A DNA stretch of 64,000 bases. Source: Gymnogyps californianus. Its lineage: Eukaryota > Chordata > Aves > Accipitriformes > Cathartidae. This document shows positions 25,180-36,293 of this stretch, one piece after another. Numbering within the stretch: the first letter of the stretch is position 1; each line of letters opens with the position of its first letter. Both the position numbers and the translations under genes were made by a program. The stretch spans positions 30,545,502-30,609,501 of the forward strand of contig NC_059477.1 of assembly GCF_018139145.2 (NCBI RefSeq), written 5' to 3'. Below the pieces are notes generated by a model, which worked only from the letters and a program-made list of their open reading frames with translations, ran no database searches and was not told where the DNA came from.

Positions 25180-25715
25180 TTTAGGTGTCTGCGAGCCCTG
25201 GCAGCGGTTTGTGCTGAGCGTGGTTTGGGGAGACCAGAGGCTGTATGGTACTGCGTGAGCAGGGGATGGGATGTGACAGCTGAACTCTGCTGCATTTCTG
25301 ACCTGGAAAAACACTGGCTGCCTCTTAAAATGAAGACTCCTTACAAGTGTCCCTATGTAACAGATTGTCCCTACCCAGGACGGTTAAAGGGTGAATCTTC
25401 CTCCTGCCAAAGCAAATCCTAAAGGATGCGAGTATATTCTCTCCCTGAGCTGCTTTTGGGAGAGTAGGGGAGGGGACCAGAAGGGGGGAAGGCGGTTAAC
25501 AGTTACCCTACTGTGTCAGGACATTAGGCGAGCTGCAAAAATGCTCCCAGTGTATCAGGTAGTGTGCGGTGCCAGCCCTTCGCTGGAGCACGGAGAGCAA
25601 GTCTGCTGCGGAGCCTTAAATACTTTCCACCCCAACTACCTTAGCTTAACGCCTTTCAGCAGAGTTGGCAGGAGGGTTGTTTTTGTGTAGTCTCTCACCT
25701 CTCTCGGCAGCCTGT

Positions 25716-25885
25716 CTGACGCGCCTATGCCGCGCTGTGCTCAGGGATTGTACATTGCAATGGGAGTAGGAGCTTCAGATCCTCTTGCTGATACGCAGGG
25801 AAAGACGTATATGGGAATTTCACGCAGGCTTTGCGCGACGGACCCGAAAGGAGTACAGCCTCGCCGGAGGGAGTCGGCATAGCTC
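25716..25885. promoter_or_regulatory. CpG-rich patch upstream of the 27171 exon
   Basis: About 14 CpG in 170 nt (GACGCGCC, GCCGCGC, TTGCGCGACGGACCCG, CCTCGCCGG), in clear contrast with the CpG-poor flanks. No TATA box or first exon can be identified. It may be an enhancer or an internal promoter; this is inference. Confidence 0.35.
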
Positions 25886-26339
25886 TCTTGCAGCTGGAGT
25901 CACAGATGCGAAAGGCTGAATTTTAAGTCTCTCGTAGAAAAAGAGTTTGGCGTTTGCTGAGCATCAGCAAGAGACTTGGCCCAAGCCTTGACACTTTGGT
26001 TTTGGATGGTGCTTCCCCACTCTACAGAGAGATGCTACCTGTCGCAGAGGCAAGTCACAGTGAAATACTGAGCGCTGACTGGGTTTTGAAATGCTCACTT
26101 AGGAGGTTGGTTTTGTTTTGCTTTTACTCTCCAGTTATACAGAAAGGCCAAGAAGCCAGAGAGGGAATGGGAAGACCTGCGACAATATTAAGTAATCTTT
26201 AATGAAGAACTTCTGACTGTTTGTAAAGGCAGAGCAAGACCAGCTTTTTATCTTTAAGCCGACCGCTGGTACAAATCTAGAAAGCGGCATCATTACAGAT
26301 GCGATGAGCCCTATCAGAGGACGATTGTATGGTATCGTT

Positions 26340-26545
26340 ATCGAGGCTCTGCTAATTGTATTTATTTAGCTTCTGTAATTTTAGCAGGAAAGGCCCAGGT
26401 GGCCAGGCAGCGTTGTCGGGGGTGGCGTGGAGAAATAACCTGATGAATTTTCCATCAGCTCGACTCACTCAAATATTCTCGCCGTTAACTTTTGGGTCAA
26501 TAATAAATATTAAAACCTGTAGATTTAATAAGTCAATGTAGGTGT
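26340..26545. promoter_or_regulatory. Candidate conserved enhancer
   Basis: GCTAATTGTATTTATTTAGC, TTCTGTAATTTTAGCAGG, then a GC-rich core with CAGGTGGCCAGGCAGCG, then GGGTCAATAATAAATATTAA and TAGATTTAATAAGTCAATG. An AT-GC-AT structure without repeats, 0.6 kb upstream of the 27171 exon. Confidence 0.35.
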
Positions 26546-27138
26546 TCTCTGCCTTTTGAGACCACTTTATCTTTCCATCAAAGATGAAACAAGCTTCTCA
26601 GATGAATAAAAAATAGGGCCTCAAGTGATTACAAGTGAGAGCAATTTGGGCTCCTCTCTCAGAACCTGGCAGTAGGCACTTTTGAGCCTCTTCTGACTGC
26701 CTAGACGGTCTGCATTAGCGCTGCTCTTGCTGTTACATTTTTAGGTAAATACTTCCATCCTGTGCGTACAGACCTTCAGGAAAGGTGTTTGCTGCCACTC
26801 TAGGCATGAGGGACGACACAGGTCTGGATCCCGCCAGGCTCTGTTGAGTCTGATTTGCGTTGCAAGTCTAGTTTTCCTTGGTGCTTCCTATAATCTCCTC
26901 AAGTTCAAAGAGTGCTTAGCTGCTTGTCTTTGTCAAAAACCCTGTTGGAGATCTTTTATGTCGAAGATGTAGGATTTCTCCGCATGACTTTGATTATTTA
27001 TTCATTCCACTTCTCTGGTGTATGATAGCGCTGATATCATGAAGACCCCTTGTCTTGCACTGCTCTTGCTCTGAAATTCATGGAGATTTAGAGCCTTTGA
27101 AATTGTTTTAAAAGGAAAGGAAAAGTTTTTGAAGTCCC

Positions 27139-27170
27139 TTTTTTTTTTCTTCTTCTATTCCCCTCAACAG
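27139..27170 (+). promoter_or_regulatory. 3' splice site with long polypyrimidine tract
   Basis: A run of C and T (with one A) from 27139 leads to CCCCTCAACAG. It is a strong acceptor and fixes the exon start at 27171, which the GLI2 frame requires. Confidence 0.9.
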
Positions 27171-27276
27171 TGCCGCAGCACATTTTTCCGGCCTTCCACG
27201 CTCCTTTGCCAATTGACATGCGCCACCAGGAAGGACGATACCATTACGAACCTCACTCTGTCCACGCTATCCACGG
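27171..27276 (+). CDS. GLI2: GLI2 internal coding exon, 106 nt (first of three in window)
   Basis: Partial CDS of GLI2, the Hedgehog-pathway zinc-finger transcription factor that acts in the cilium and nucleus. The exon opens with TG, the last two bases of a Val codon begun in the previous exon, and continues PQHIFPAFHAPLPID, then MRHQEGRYHYEP and HSVHAIHG. It ends with GG, the first two bases of a Gly codon. The block PAFHAPLPIDMRHQEGRYHY is a GLI2 signature; GLI3 has a related but different sequence (PVPIDARHHEGRYHYDP, from memory). A tract of mostly pyrimidines (27139-27166) and AG at 27169-27170 form the acceptor, and GTAAGT at 27277 forms the donor. Two phase bases plus 34 codons plus two phase bases equals 106 nt, which fits the next exon exactly. 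In human GLI2 this corresponds to about residue 50 onward, in the N-terminal repressor region. The preceding exon with the start codon is upstream of the window. Confidence 0.96.
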
Positions 27277-28849
27277 GTAAGTCTTGCACCTCCGCTCCCA
27301 TGCCTTGCTAAAACATTGGCCACCCGCGGTATGCCGAATCCCGCTGCTACGGTCCCGGGGACTCACTGCCCTCCTCGCAGGCTGGCCCCACTGGCCACCC
27401 TCCACCCCACTGTCCCCATCCAGTGACAATACTGACCTTCCTGGCAGGAATGCTCTACAGCTCCTTTAAACGTATAGAAGTGCCGTATAGCAGCAGGATG
27501 GGAGTACAGGGCTTCTGTGTTGTTATCCAGCTGAGGTCCCAGGGACAGGCTTGACTTGCGTTTTTGCGCCTGCGGTGTTTCTCACATCATGCCGTGCCTG
27601 GGTCATTTCTGGCACCATCTTGGCAAAGACCCAGCACTGCTCCCTCCATTTGGAGACCTTGTGTACCGTTCTTCCCTGCTCGCCGGTTGGGGTACAGCGG
27701 TGAAAGGCTGCTGGAAATGCCGTAATTCAGTGTGATTTCACCAGACAACAGCCCGGACCAGCTGGGCAGCATTTTCTAAAATGTGATAAAGAGGCAGGTC
27801 CTCACGTGGGTGTCCATGTCCACTCTGGAGGGGCAGGACCCTGGGTTTTGGTGGTGACCTCCTTGCAAGAGCCCCCCTCCCCGGGCCAGCTGATGGGCAG
27901 TGAGCACAGGGCAGTGAGTGCTGGTCAGGGGCTGTACCCTGAGAGGGGGGATCATGGTTAATCTCCTCATCCAGGACATGACAGCTCAATAGTCCTTGAC
28001 GCCTTGGAGGACATGTTTATAGCGAGATCTGGGTTCACCTCCTGTAAGCTTTGATCAGGGCAAGGAAAAAGGAGCCAGTGGGGATGTGAGCAGAGGCTGT
28101 AGTGACCGTGCGGCCGGAGGGGTTTCTCCTTGTCCCTGAAATGCACTATCCCCATGGGAGGTAAGGAGCAGCCTGATGGGGTTGGTGGTCCCACGGCCAT
28201 GCTGAAATCCCTCCACCCACGGCTGTAACACAGGGCTCAGCCATCAGCTGAGGGACAGGTCCCAGGGCACTTGCTGTATGGGAACCTGTAAGGGCCGGAA
28301 ACATTTTACAAGAAGAGCAAAGGAAGAACCAATAGGGCTCATCACTTAAAAAACTCTCGTTTGATCCCCCAGAGCCCCGTTGCGGCCTTGCCGTCCGGCC
28401 AGGGTCCATGCTTACCCAGCTTTGCAGGGGCTGTTTGTAGAGCTGTGCTTTTTCTGGATAGGTCTGAGCAGGGGAACAGTCCCCAGGAGGCAAGTAACGC
28501 AGACGGCGGCAGCCAGGAGATCTGTGGAGTCCCACAGCTACCAGGGCTTTGTTCCACTTCCAAAATGCTGCTGGAAAAAAACGATAGGGCATTTCCCTGG
28601 ATCCTACCAGAAGACAAGTTGTTGTCTTTTTGGCTGGCAGTCAGTTTGACTGGATGTTTAAAGGGGCAGAGCAGCTTCTTCCATGCTGTGTGCAAAGGCG
28701 AAAAGACAGAGCAGGTTGCTAACATGGGAATTTGGGGGGGCTAAGGGGGGCTGAATGAGATAGTTCTGGTCTTGGGTGCAAGTACACGCAAAAATTCTAG
28801 AAAAAAGAAAGACAGGTTAATAAAAAAACATACTGGGAGATAGTTAATA

Positions 28850-28865
28850 AGCCAGAGCTCTGGCT
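28850..28865. repeat. Perfect 16-bp palindrome
   Basis: AGCCAGAGCTCTGGCT is its own reverse complement. No longer inverted repeat extends from it. Confidence 0.9.
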
Positions 28866-30049
28866 AATAAAGCACATACTGACTTCTGAAAGGGGCAATA
28901 TTCAAAACAGTAGTTAGAAGAGAGGATGGCAGATGCTCAGATGTGTGGCACAGGTTATTTGCGTGCCCCACTTGGTGCTCCCCTTCACTCCTCGTGACAA
29001 GAATCGAGTACACTGCATCTGCCCTGGGGCTCCACAGCAGTTTCTTCAGTGGGGTCATGAAGCAGGTTCTTCTCCAAAATGCAACTGAGAGCTTGCCAGC
29101 TGGTGCTATGTACCTGTGAATCACACCCCCCAGTGATGGGAGCCAGTATTTTATCATATTGGGATTGTCCAACTGATCAACTCTGGCCAAGTGTACAGTG
29201 CTGGCAGATCAGATTTCAGTTCATCTACGCCAATATTAATAATCCACTGTCTTAGCAGCGACCACATTTGTCTGTCAGTGGACCAAGAGTGTCCTGCTTA
29301 GTATTTGGGTAGAGTTGTTGGCAAACACCTATTGCCCTTCTTCTTTGGGATCCTTCACCTTCCCAGCAGCACCTCTCACAAAAATGACTTGCGAGGTACT
29401 TGAGGAGAGAAAACTTGGTTGCTGGTCTTAGAAGAGGAAACATAGTCTTCTTTGAAACTACCTGGGCATTGCACTGAAGGGTGCCTCTATGGCTGGTGAA
29501 GCACCAAAGCTGAGCAGCCAACTGCTTCTTGGCTGTGGGGGTTTTTTAGGGTCAAGGGAATGCCCCTTCTGTTTGGCTCTTTTCCAAGTGCCCTGGACTA
29601 CGGCACAACCACACTGGGAAAATTCTCACCAGCTGTGGAGTTAATCTCTCAACCATTTTTTCACTTCCAATTTTACCTGCAAACATCTTAACCTTGTCTC
29701 CTGCCCTTTCCTCCTCTAGTTTTTTTCTAATTCTCTGTTATCTTCCTCTTCTCTCCTCCAGTCTCTGCTCTGGAGGTCATAACATAGTGCTCACCCTCCT
29801 CGCTGGAGGATGTCCAACTTGAAATCATCCAGAACATGGTGGTGGAGCTGGGCTAGAACATACTTAGTGGTTGTGTGGCTCTTGTTCAGTAGGCTGGGTG
29901 GACTCTGTGGGCACAGTTGAGCCTCTAGAAATTTGTACTCCATCCTGATGGTGCAGAAATCCATCCTTCTGTTTAAAGTAAACAACTCAAAAAAAAAGGC
30001 ACGTGCATATTTTCACTCTAGAAAATTATGGCAAGTGTTTGGAAGAAAA

Positions 30050-30350
30050 ATTGTGTCACTGAGTTTTGGCTTTATGATTAATGTGATCAGTGCCTGACAG
30101 AGAGCCCCCAATTCATCAAGCCCATATTCTAGCTGTCTGCTGTCTTGCTGGTACCAAATTTAGCTAATTACATGAACGTTGCACAGCAAATTAAGTGTAG
30201 TCTCATTTGTTGCTAACTATGGGGTCTTATTATCTGCCTGCTGCATTATGTCAAAGGTTTGTTTCCTGATTGCTCGATGTGACATGGCACTGCATTCCCC
30301 TTCATCACTGTTTGCATTTAGCCTAATGAGAACATACGTTATTTTATCCT
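30050..30350. promoter_or_regulatory. Candidate conserved enhancer
   Basis: Reads GGCTTTATGATTAATGTGAT, GAGCCCCCAATTCATCAAGC, TTTAGCTAATTACATGAACG, GCACAGCAAATTAAGTGTAG, GTCTTATTATCTGCCTGCTG, GTCAAAGGTTTGTTTCCTG and GCATTTAGCCTAATGAGAAC. It is repeat-free, with clustered homeodomain, forkhead and GATA-like (TTATCT) sites over 300 nt. It looks most like an ultraconserved-type intronic enhancer among the blocks here. I cannot align it, so this is inference. Confidence 0.45.
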
Positions 30351-31557
30351 AACTAGAGGACTCATCTGCAAGGCTCTCTTGAGCAGGATCACCTGTGGGA
30401 CCCTTTTCTTGAGAATATGGATGGGAATATGGAAAACTCAAGTAATGAAAGACCCACGTGCCACGACGGGGGCCTGAAAGATTTGCTGCATTTCTGCTCA
30501 CTGTTGTCAGTCTTTATGTCTGTGATTTCCTTGTTAAGCAGCATGACAAATAATTTTCAGGACTTGAGTCTTCTTCCAAATCACTGAGCATTTATTATAT
30601 ACATCCAGAAGCAGATCGTGTTGGTATTTCCTTGAAGTATACTTCTAGAGGTTTTTTTCAGGGTGTTTCAGTGTTTCTCCAGTCGTTAGGACAACTCACT
30701 TTTCTGTACAACCTCTGTTGTTTTTACTTATTTGGTGATACATTTTTTGGACATCTTTCATTCTTGGACATCTTTTTTTTGGCATTAAGAACATTTGGCA
30801 GAATCATGGTGCTTGCTTGGCTTGTCTAGAAAAATGAAGTATCTCATTCAGATGATCCTTGAGCTCTCTGCAGTGCAAACCAACAGGAATATTGTGGATT
30901 CAAGGCATTGTGCTGGATTCTGATGCTTGTGAGCTTGTGGTCATATGGAGGATGGGGGGAGAGGCAGGACTGGAGCCCAGTGGACACTGCGAAAGGATGT
31001 AATGCAGAATGGAGTAAAACTGGATATGGGATGAAATCTGTTCCAGGAGTGTAGAATTAGAGCAGAATGAATAAATGAAATTGTACTGGTACATATAAAT
31101 TGAATGAGGCACCACTTCCACAAAGTAACATTCGTTTAATATCAAGGTTGCAAACTACAGCACTCAAAAGCTACGAAATGACAGAAAAATAAATTTAGAG
31201 ATTCTGACTCATTTTGTACACCATTACAATAATGCATTAAATTACAGAGTCACATACTCTTTTTCCCTGGGATCCTCGCCTCTTCCACAGCACAGGATGG
31301 CCTGGGCTCTGTGCAAGAGCAGTGGTGGGTGTTATATGTGTTTTCTGCATGCAGCTTTTATTGATTCGTCAGAATTTCACTCTGCACTGTTGGTTGTAAG
31401 CAGAACATAGATCAGCGTTACTGGAGCGAAAGTCATCTGCCAGGGTGTTTCAGCAAGTTCAATGCTGAACCAAACAAATTCACTTCATAAGTTAGAACAG
31501 GTCCTTTTCTAACAAAGGGGATATTTTGTATTTTAGCAAGCTTCTTCACAAAAGCCT

Positions 31558-31645
31558 ACTCCACTGGGGCCTGGTCCCTGCGATAACTCCATCCACTTTA
31601 AACCAAGGGGACTCTTAGCGTCAGCTTTGCAAGATCAAGCCCTTG
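31558..31645. repeat. Decayed palindromic interspersed repeat
   Basis: CTCCACTGGGGCCTGGTCCC, CGATAACTCCATCCACTTTA, GGGGACTCTTAGCGTCAGCT and TTGCAAGATCAAGCCC resemble sauropsid elements with a GGCCTGATCCTGC ... GCAGGATCAGGCCC outer palindrome. It is heavily mutated. Confidence 0.45.
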
Positions 31646-33674
31646 ACTACAGAGGAAAGCTGCTGGCAGATACGGCAGGTGATTACTGATAGCTCCCTTC
31701 CACTCCCCACTTTTAGGTATGCTTAGCTACTCTCAACTTTTTTTTAAAGCACAACAAAAATAACCAAAAACTCCTTAGCTCAGCTTAAAAGTCCCTGCCA
31801 ATGCAAGAGCCTTCAGGGCTAACCCTTGTAAACAGCATGCCTAGACTTGACTCAGCAAGAAGCTTTTTAACAGTAGCTCCTAAACTGTGGTTAAAACCCA
31901 TCAGGCATTACGCAGTGTAACAAACAAAAGCAGCCTTGTTTTTCTACCGACATCCTGGTGCTGTTTCAGGATGCAGTTCTGACATTATTTATTAACAAAA
32001 TATTGTTGTTGCTCTTCTGTCCACACATAAAAATAATAAAAAAACTCCTGAGCTGATAGTCACAAATTCCACGGCTTTCATGAGGACTGAATTGTCCCAA
32101 AGATCTAAACATAGAGAAGACTGCATCTCCATGATAATGTGGAGTTGTCCTTAATTTCCCTCTGGTAGGGATTTCATCTGATTTAATCATGGATCTTCCT
32201 CCATTTCCCTGAGATCTTAATATATTACAGATTTTCCCTGATATTCAGCCTACACTTTTTTTCTTTATCTGATCCTATTACCCCCCTTGTTGAAGTTTGT
32301 TTTCTTTTTACTATGTTAAAAATTACAGAATACCTTTTCAGGACCAGTTCCAATGTTCCCAAGCTGTTTAGGCAGGGTAATTCACAGGCGGGCAAGGTGA
32401 CTGTTAAACTTTTCATCATAAAAAGACTATGTCTCAAGTGTTTACAAATTTGCCAAATTTAATGTCGAACCCAAGATTTTCCTTGTTGGGTATCTGTTTC
32501 AGGCTGGTTTTCTCTTTCCTTTGTTGTTTTTGTGAGAGTCAGCCAAGGGAGGCCAAGTGGGGTTAAGGGAAAATATGTTGTTTAGCCATACAAAAAATAA
32601 TCATCATCATCTTATAACTGTGCTTTGAGAAACGCCAGTGTCTCTTGCTTTAGAGTTGGAATTTGCTATTGTCACAGATGTGCATTTTGCTGTTCTTATT
32701 TTAAAAAACACACACAAAAAACCCCTCAATTTTACCGGATAGAAATCCTTTGAAAAATCTCACTTCCAACACACTCAGTGAAGGGGTGTCAGAGTTTTGC
32801 AGTGAAATTTTCCGAGCAGCCCTGTGGCCCTGACTGCGCTGCAGCCAAGCCCTGCCAGGGCTTCCCTGCCGGTGCTCCCTGTTTTCTGCCGGGGCCTCTC
32901 GGCGGTCCCCTCCACCCAGGAGGATTCATGACCGCAGCTGATGGTGGAGGGGAGCCGGTTGCATCGCACCTCACGGAGCCACCTTTGTGCACTATCAGGC
33001 GTGCCTTCGGTTAACCTCCGTGGGACATGGCTCCCACGAGGCTGCAGCTTTGATCCCATCAGGCGGTTTAGGATGGGACCCCAGGTAATGGTCATTCCTG
33101 CAGCAAGGACGCCGCTTGGTTGAGCCACAGAACGCACACGCAAATAAAACCTGTGTGTTTTCATATTTACTTTGCTACCGGAGTAGAAAATCTTTGGCAG
33201 GTCGTGATTGATGGTACTGTGCTGCTTTGGAGATAGAGCGAGCTCCCTCCGGAGTCAAAGCAAACAGCTGCTCAGAGAGGCCTTCTTATGTGTTTTGCAA
33301 AGTTTTACGACTTTCACCAAATAGATACATTGCTCTTTTGGGAAACAGGTTTGGGGGCTCCCACATCCAATTTATTCTGTCCCCTTCTTTCCCACATGCT
33401 TCTTGTATTTATTTAAGAAAATAAGAATGTGTGAGTATGTGATGGTTTGCAGAAGCTGGTCCCCTCCCGAAGGCTGGTTCAAACCTTTCCCTGGTCTGTA
33501 ATTAGCAGGAGTGTGTTGCTTTTAGGTGGCTCTTTGGTAACATACAGGAGGTGATTTGGGGGACTACCAATACGGATCTCACTGTAAAACTACCGGGATT
33601 AATACTTGATGGTCACTCAATCCATCTCCAGGAGACCACAGATTAAATACTGGGCTACTGCTGTCCTGTTTTGG

Positions 33675-33800
33675 GAGCTGGAAAAATTACTTTAATTCCA
33701 TCTGTGCTTTAGTTTTCCCATCTCTAAAATGCTGTTACAGTAATATTCACCCTCCTGATGTTTTGAGAGCTAAGAAAAGTCAAGTGGTCGGTGACTCGCT
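33675..33800 (+). mobile_element. MIR SINE fragment
   Basis: GGAAAAATTACTTTAATTCC, ATCTGTGCTTTAGTTTTCCC, ATCTCTAAAATGCTGTTACA and GTAATATTCACCCTCCTGAT match, in order, the MIR region TTACTTAACCTCTCTGTGCC / TCAGTTTCCTCATCTGTAAA / ATGGGGATAATAATAGTACC. Confidence 0.7.
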
Positions 33801-33969
33801 CGGCTCCCCAGAAGGGGCTTGTGGCATGTTTTCCAGCATCAGGAAAGAAGTACACAGCGCTACCTACCTGTGCAGAAACTGAGAAGGTACACGCTTAACA
33901 TCTTCTGACCTCAGTGGGAGGACAGGCTGATCAGGTCTTCCGAAATGGGGCAGACATAATCCAAAACAC

Positions 33970-34027
33970 TCATTAGGACTAGAATGTTTCTGTAGGTTTT
34001 TCCAATCTGATAAACTATTCTATGGAA
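33970..34027 (+). mobile_element. CR1 LINE 3'-end fragment
   Basis: CATTAGGACTAGAATGTTTC, TGTAGGTTTTTCCAATCTGA and TAAACTATTCTATGG parallel the CR1 3' end (GGACTAGATGATCTTTAAAG / GTCCCTTCCAACCCAAACCA / TTCTATG). CR1 is the dominant LINE of sauropsids, which supports the taxonomic call. Only about 60 nt remain. Confidence 0.65.
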
Positions 34028-34283
34028 AAAACCCCAACCAACCAAACACAAAACCCCACAGCTTTCTCTTTTGAATCTTGTTAACTATTTTCAAGTGCTT
34101 TCCATTATGAGAGAGATTTGCATATCTATGCTGTTCCTTAAATTGAGGATAGTTTCATCATACGTGTTTAGTTAAATAGCCTTCAGAATACTCAAAGCTG
34201 AAGTCCAGAGGGACCTGAAGGTGCATGGTTTCAGAATCACTAAACTATGCAGTAAGACACAGATCGGACTTAGAAACATTTGG

Positions 34284-34393
34284 GTTGGATCTTCAGTTGC
34301 TGAATGCCGGTGGCATCGCACTGGAGTGAGGGGCCTCGGTGAGCTCAGATGGAGTCGTGCCCATTAGCACTTAGTGAAGATCTGGGCCACCGA
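34284..34393. repeat. Decayed palindromic interspersed repeat
   Basis: The left end TTGGATCTTCAGTTGCTGAA and the reverse complement of the right end, GGCCCAGATCTTCACTAAGT, are related. The sequence fits the amniote palindromic type GGATCTTCAGCTGGTGTAAA ... GAGGATCTGGCC. Confidence 0.5.
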
Positions 34394-35781
34394 GTTGCTG
34401 GTGCTGTGACACCACGACTTACTGAATGAAAAACTGCAGCTCTAATTTAGCCTAATCACCGCCAGAAGTGTAAAAACAGCTAGGAGGTTTTAGTATTGAG
34501 AACAAGAGCCTGATCTCTGAGGTCTTTTATGTAAACCTCTGGCATGTGTTCGTTTAATATGATGTCACTCTCTAATCCACCATTGCTTTTAAATGTCATT
34601 CTCAGAGCTTCATGTCAGCAAGTCTTAAGTGATAATCCCTTTGCTTACCTCACTTCATAGTAGATTAAAAGTGACTTCATGCTTCCACCTTATCCCCTGT
34701 TAAGCTTGTGCTTTAGGAAAAATTTATTTGAACTCTATTCTCCTGCTGCTTTCTAAAGAGTTTCTAAACAGAGAGTGCGGGTCTTTCAGCAGCTATCTCA
34801 ATGGTATTGCCCATTCTCCATTGCTTTCAGTATCCTGTGAAAATGGATAAATGTTCAGTGCCAATCTCCTGCCCTTTTAAACTCCAGTGTTACGAATTTG
34901 TTTCTCAAGTTTTCTCTCGGCTAAATGTTGAGCACTGCACCTCCTGGCCTCTCCTTTTTCTTAATCCTAAATAAATCCCCTCTCCGGATGGTGTTTCACC
35001 TCTCACCAGCTTCTTACAGTCACGAGGACAAGAGACGATGAGACCTGTTGCGGTGTTTTGCTCCTGTGTAGCACTTTCTCCTGTACAGCACAGGGGTGTG
35101 CAGGTTCCCCCTTTCTGGTCCTGTATCTCCTGGTTGAACTTTTACTCTATCCTGTAGCAAATCCATTCTCAGTATAAAAAGCTCTCCATGCAGTTCACCT
35201 TCCTAGTCCACCCTCCTTTTTTTCTCTCCCTGAATTTCACCCTTCTGCTCCTAGCACACCTCCTTGTGTAACACGTCCCTCCAGATACTTGCTGCATGTT
35301 GTCATATCCTTCCCGCACTAATGAACTGGCCAGGCTGCAGCCTGCAGCATATACTCAAATATCAATCTGCTCAGCCTCCTCATTTTCACTGTGTTTCTCT
35401 GAAATCCTTCCAGCGTGTGTGGAGATAAATGGACAAAACCCATCCATCCCATTGGCTTGTGACATGAAGCCTGCGGCACATCGCTTTTCAGGTGCTGGTT
35501 AATCTGGGTTCCAGCTACCAGTGGCCATGGGAAGCAAATAACACAAGGTGCTGAGAGATAAAAACTAATGGCAGGAACGTGGCTTGTGATACTGGAAGAA
35601 AAATGTAGGATTTTTAATGTCCATACAGAGCGGAAATTTTCAAATCTCATCCAAAAGTTCCCCCCACGCAACAAAGAGCAGAGAAGTCAATTTACCCTGG
35701 AAGGATGAAGGACTGAGTCAACTCTGCTGGGATTAGAACATGTGGTTCGAGGGATCCTAGGTATTTCGGGTCTGATTCTCA

Positions 35782-35790
35782 GACCACCCA
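35782..35790 (+). promoter_or_regulatory. Exact GLI consensus 9-mer
   Basis: GACCACCCA is the GLI-binding consensus. It lies in an intron of GLI2 itself. One 9-mer is expected about once per 131 kb on both strands, so a chance hit in this window is quite possible. Confidence 0.3.
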
Positions 35791-35808
35791 GATGGCTGGG
35801 GGGAAAGG

Positions 35809-35834
35809 AAAAAAAAATAATAATAATAAAAAAA
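35809..35834. repeat. A-rich (TAA)n microsatellite
   Basis: AAAAAAAAT(AAT)nAAAAAAA-type tract with four to five AAT units. Confidence 0.9.
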
Positions 35835-36177
35835 GGACCCTATTTGGCAGAACTGTGGATCTGGATACCCTGCCTGCAGCTAACGCCGAGCACACACATC
35901 TGCACAAACCAAAGGGCAGAGCTGGGTGCTGTTACTCTGGCAAATCTCAGATCTGTAGAGCACTCCTGTGGGAATGCGTGCATTTAAGTGGGCTTTCTAG
36001 ATCCCTGGCTTTGACGCTAAACCACGTATGTATGTTTTTCTTCTGTATGCCAGACCATTTTGAGAATTTGTGATTTTACACAATTTTCTACCTTGGAGGC
36101 TTTTCATGCCTGTTCTTTTATGTTTCACCATTGATATTAAATAGACAACTAACAGAGCTAAAATTTAGAGCATTACT

Positions 36178-36245
36178 CAAGGGTCAAATTTTAAAAAGTG
36201 CCTGTATGATTTCAGATCATAAATCCCACTGTACTGGGTCTGGCT
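36178..36245. repeat. Decayed palindromic repeat, left half
   Basis: GGGTCAAATTTTAAAAAGTG, CCTGTATGATTTCAGATCAT and AAATCCCACTG match the pattern I know from sauropsid genomes, in which AAATTTTCAAAAGTGCCTAA is followed by GTGATTTAGGAG and TAAATCCCATTG. It abuts the perfect inverted repeat at 36248-36293. The right half may lie near 36335-36440. Confidence 0.5.
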
Positions 36246-36247
36246 AA

Positions 36248-36293
36248 CAACATTATTTTGAAAGGGGGTGTTGTGGGTTTCAAAATAATGTTG
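36248..36293. repeat. Perfect 16-bp inverted repeat with 14-nt loop
   Basis: CAACATTATTTTGAAA at 36248-36263 and its exact reverse complement TTTCAAAATAATGTTG at 36278-36293, separated by a G/T-rich spacer of 14 nt. All 16 pairs match, so a stable hairpin is possible on either strand. The neighbouring sequence is an ancient decayed repeat, which makes the perfection of the stem stand out. Confidence 0.95.

Larger units (their letters stand above)
1..27170 (+). other. GLI2: GLI2 intron, 3' portion (upstream of the 27171 exon)
   Basis: Non-coding sequence upstream of the first GLI2 exon in the window; its 5' end is outside. I see no coding exon, RNA gene or recent mobile element in it. It contains scattered TAAT-rich candidate enhancers, three or four MIR fragments and two palindromic repeats (4862-4935, 12102-12150). 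It also holds homopolymer tracts and CpG-rich patches at 1011-1092, 10040-10095, 20390-20490 and 25716-25885. Stretches such as 1-800, 2000-4700, 5500-6700, 9420-10550, 14000-16000, 17100-19900 and 20950-22200 show nothing beyond ordinary mixed-composition intron with short chance open frames. That this is an intron rather than 5' flank is inferred: the 27171 exon begins mid-codon and has a strong acceptor. Confidence 0.9.

Noticed and set aside
28864..29985. Series of minus-strand open frames that might be a retrocopy of an mRNA
   Set aside because: I could not join them into one recognisable protein even allowing frameshifts, and there is no poly-A tail or target duplication. It stays unexplained intron.
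35740..35756. GGTTCGAGGGATCC, similar to a tRNA B box
   Set aside because: No A box, acceptor stem or cloverleaf could be built around it.
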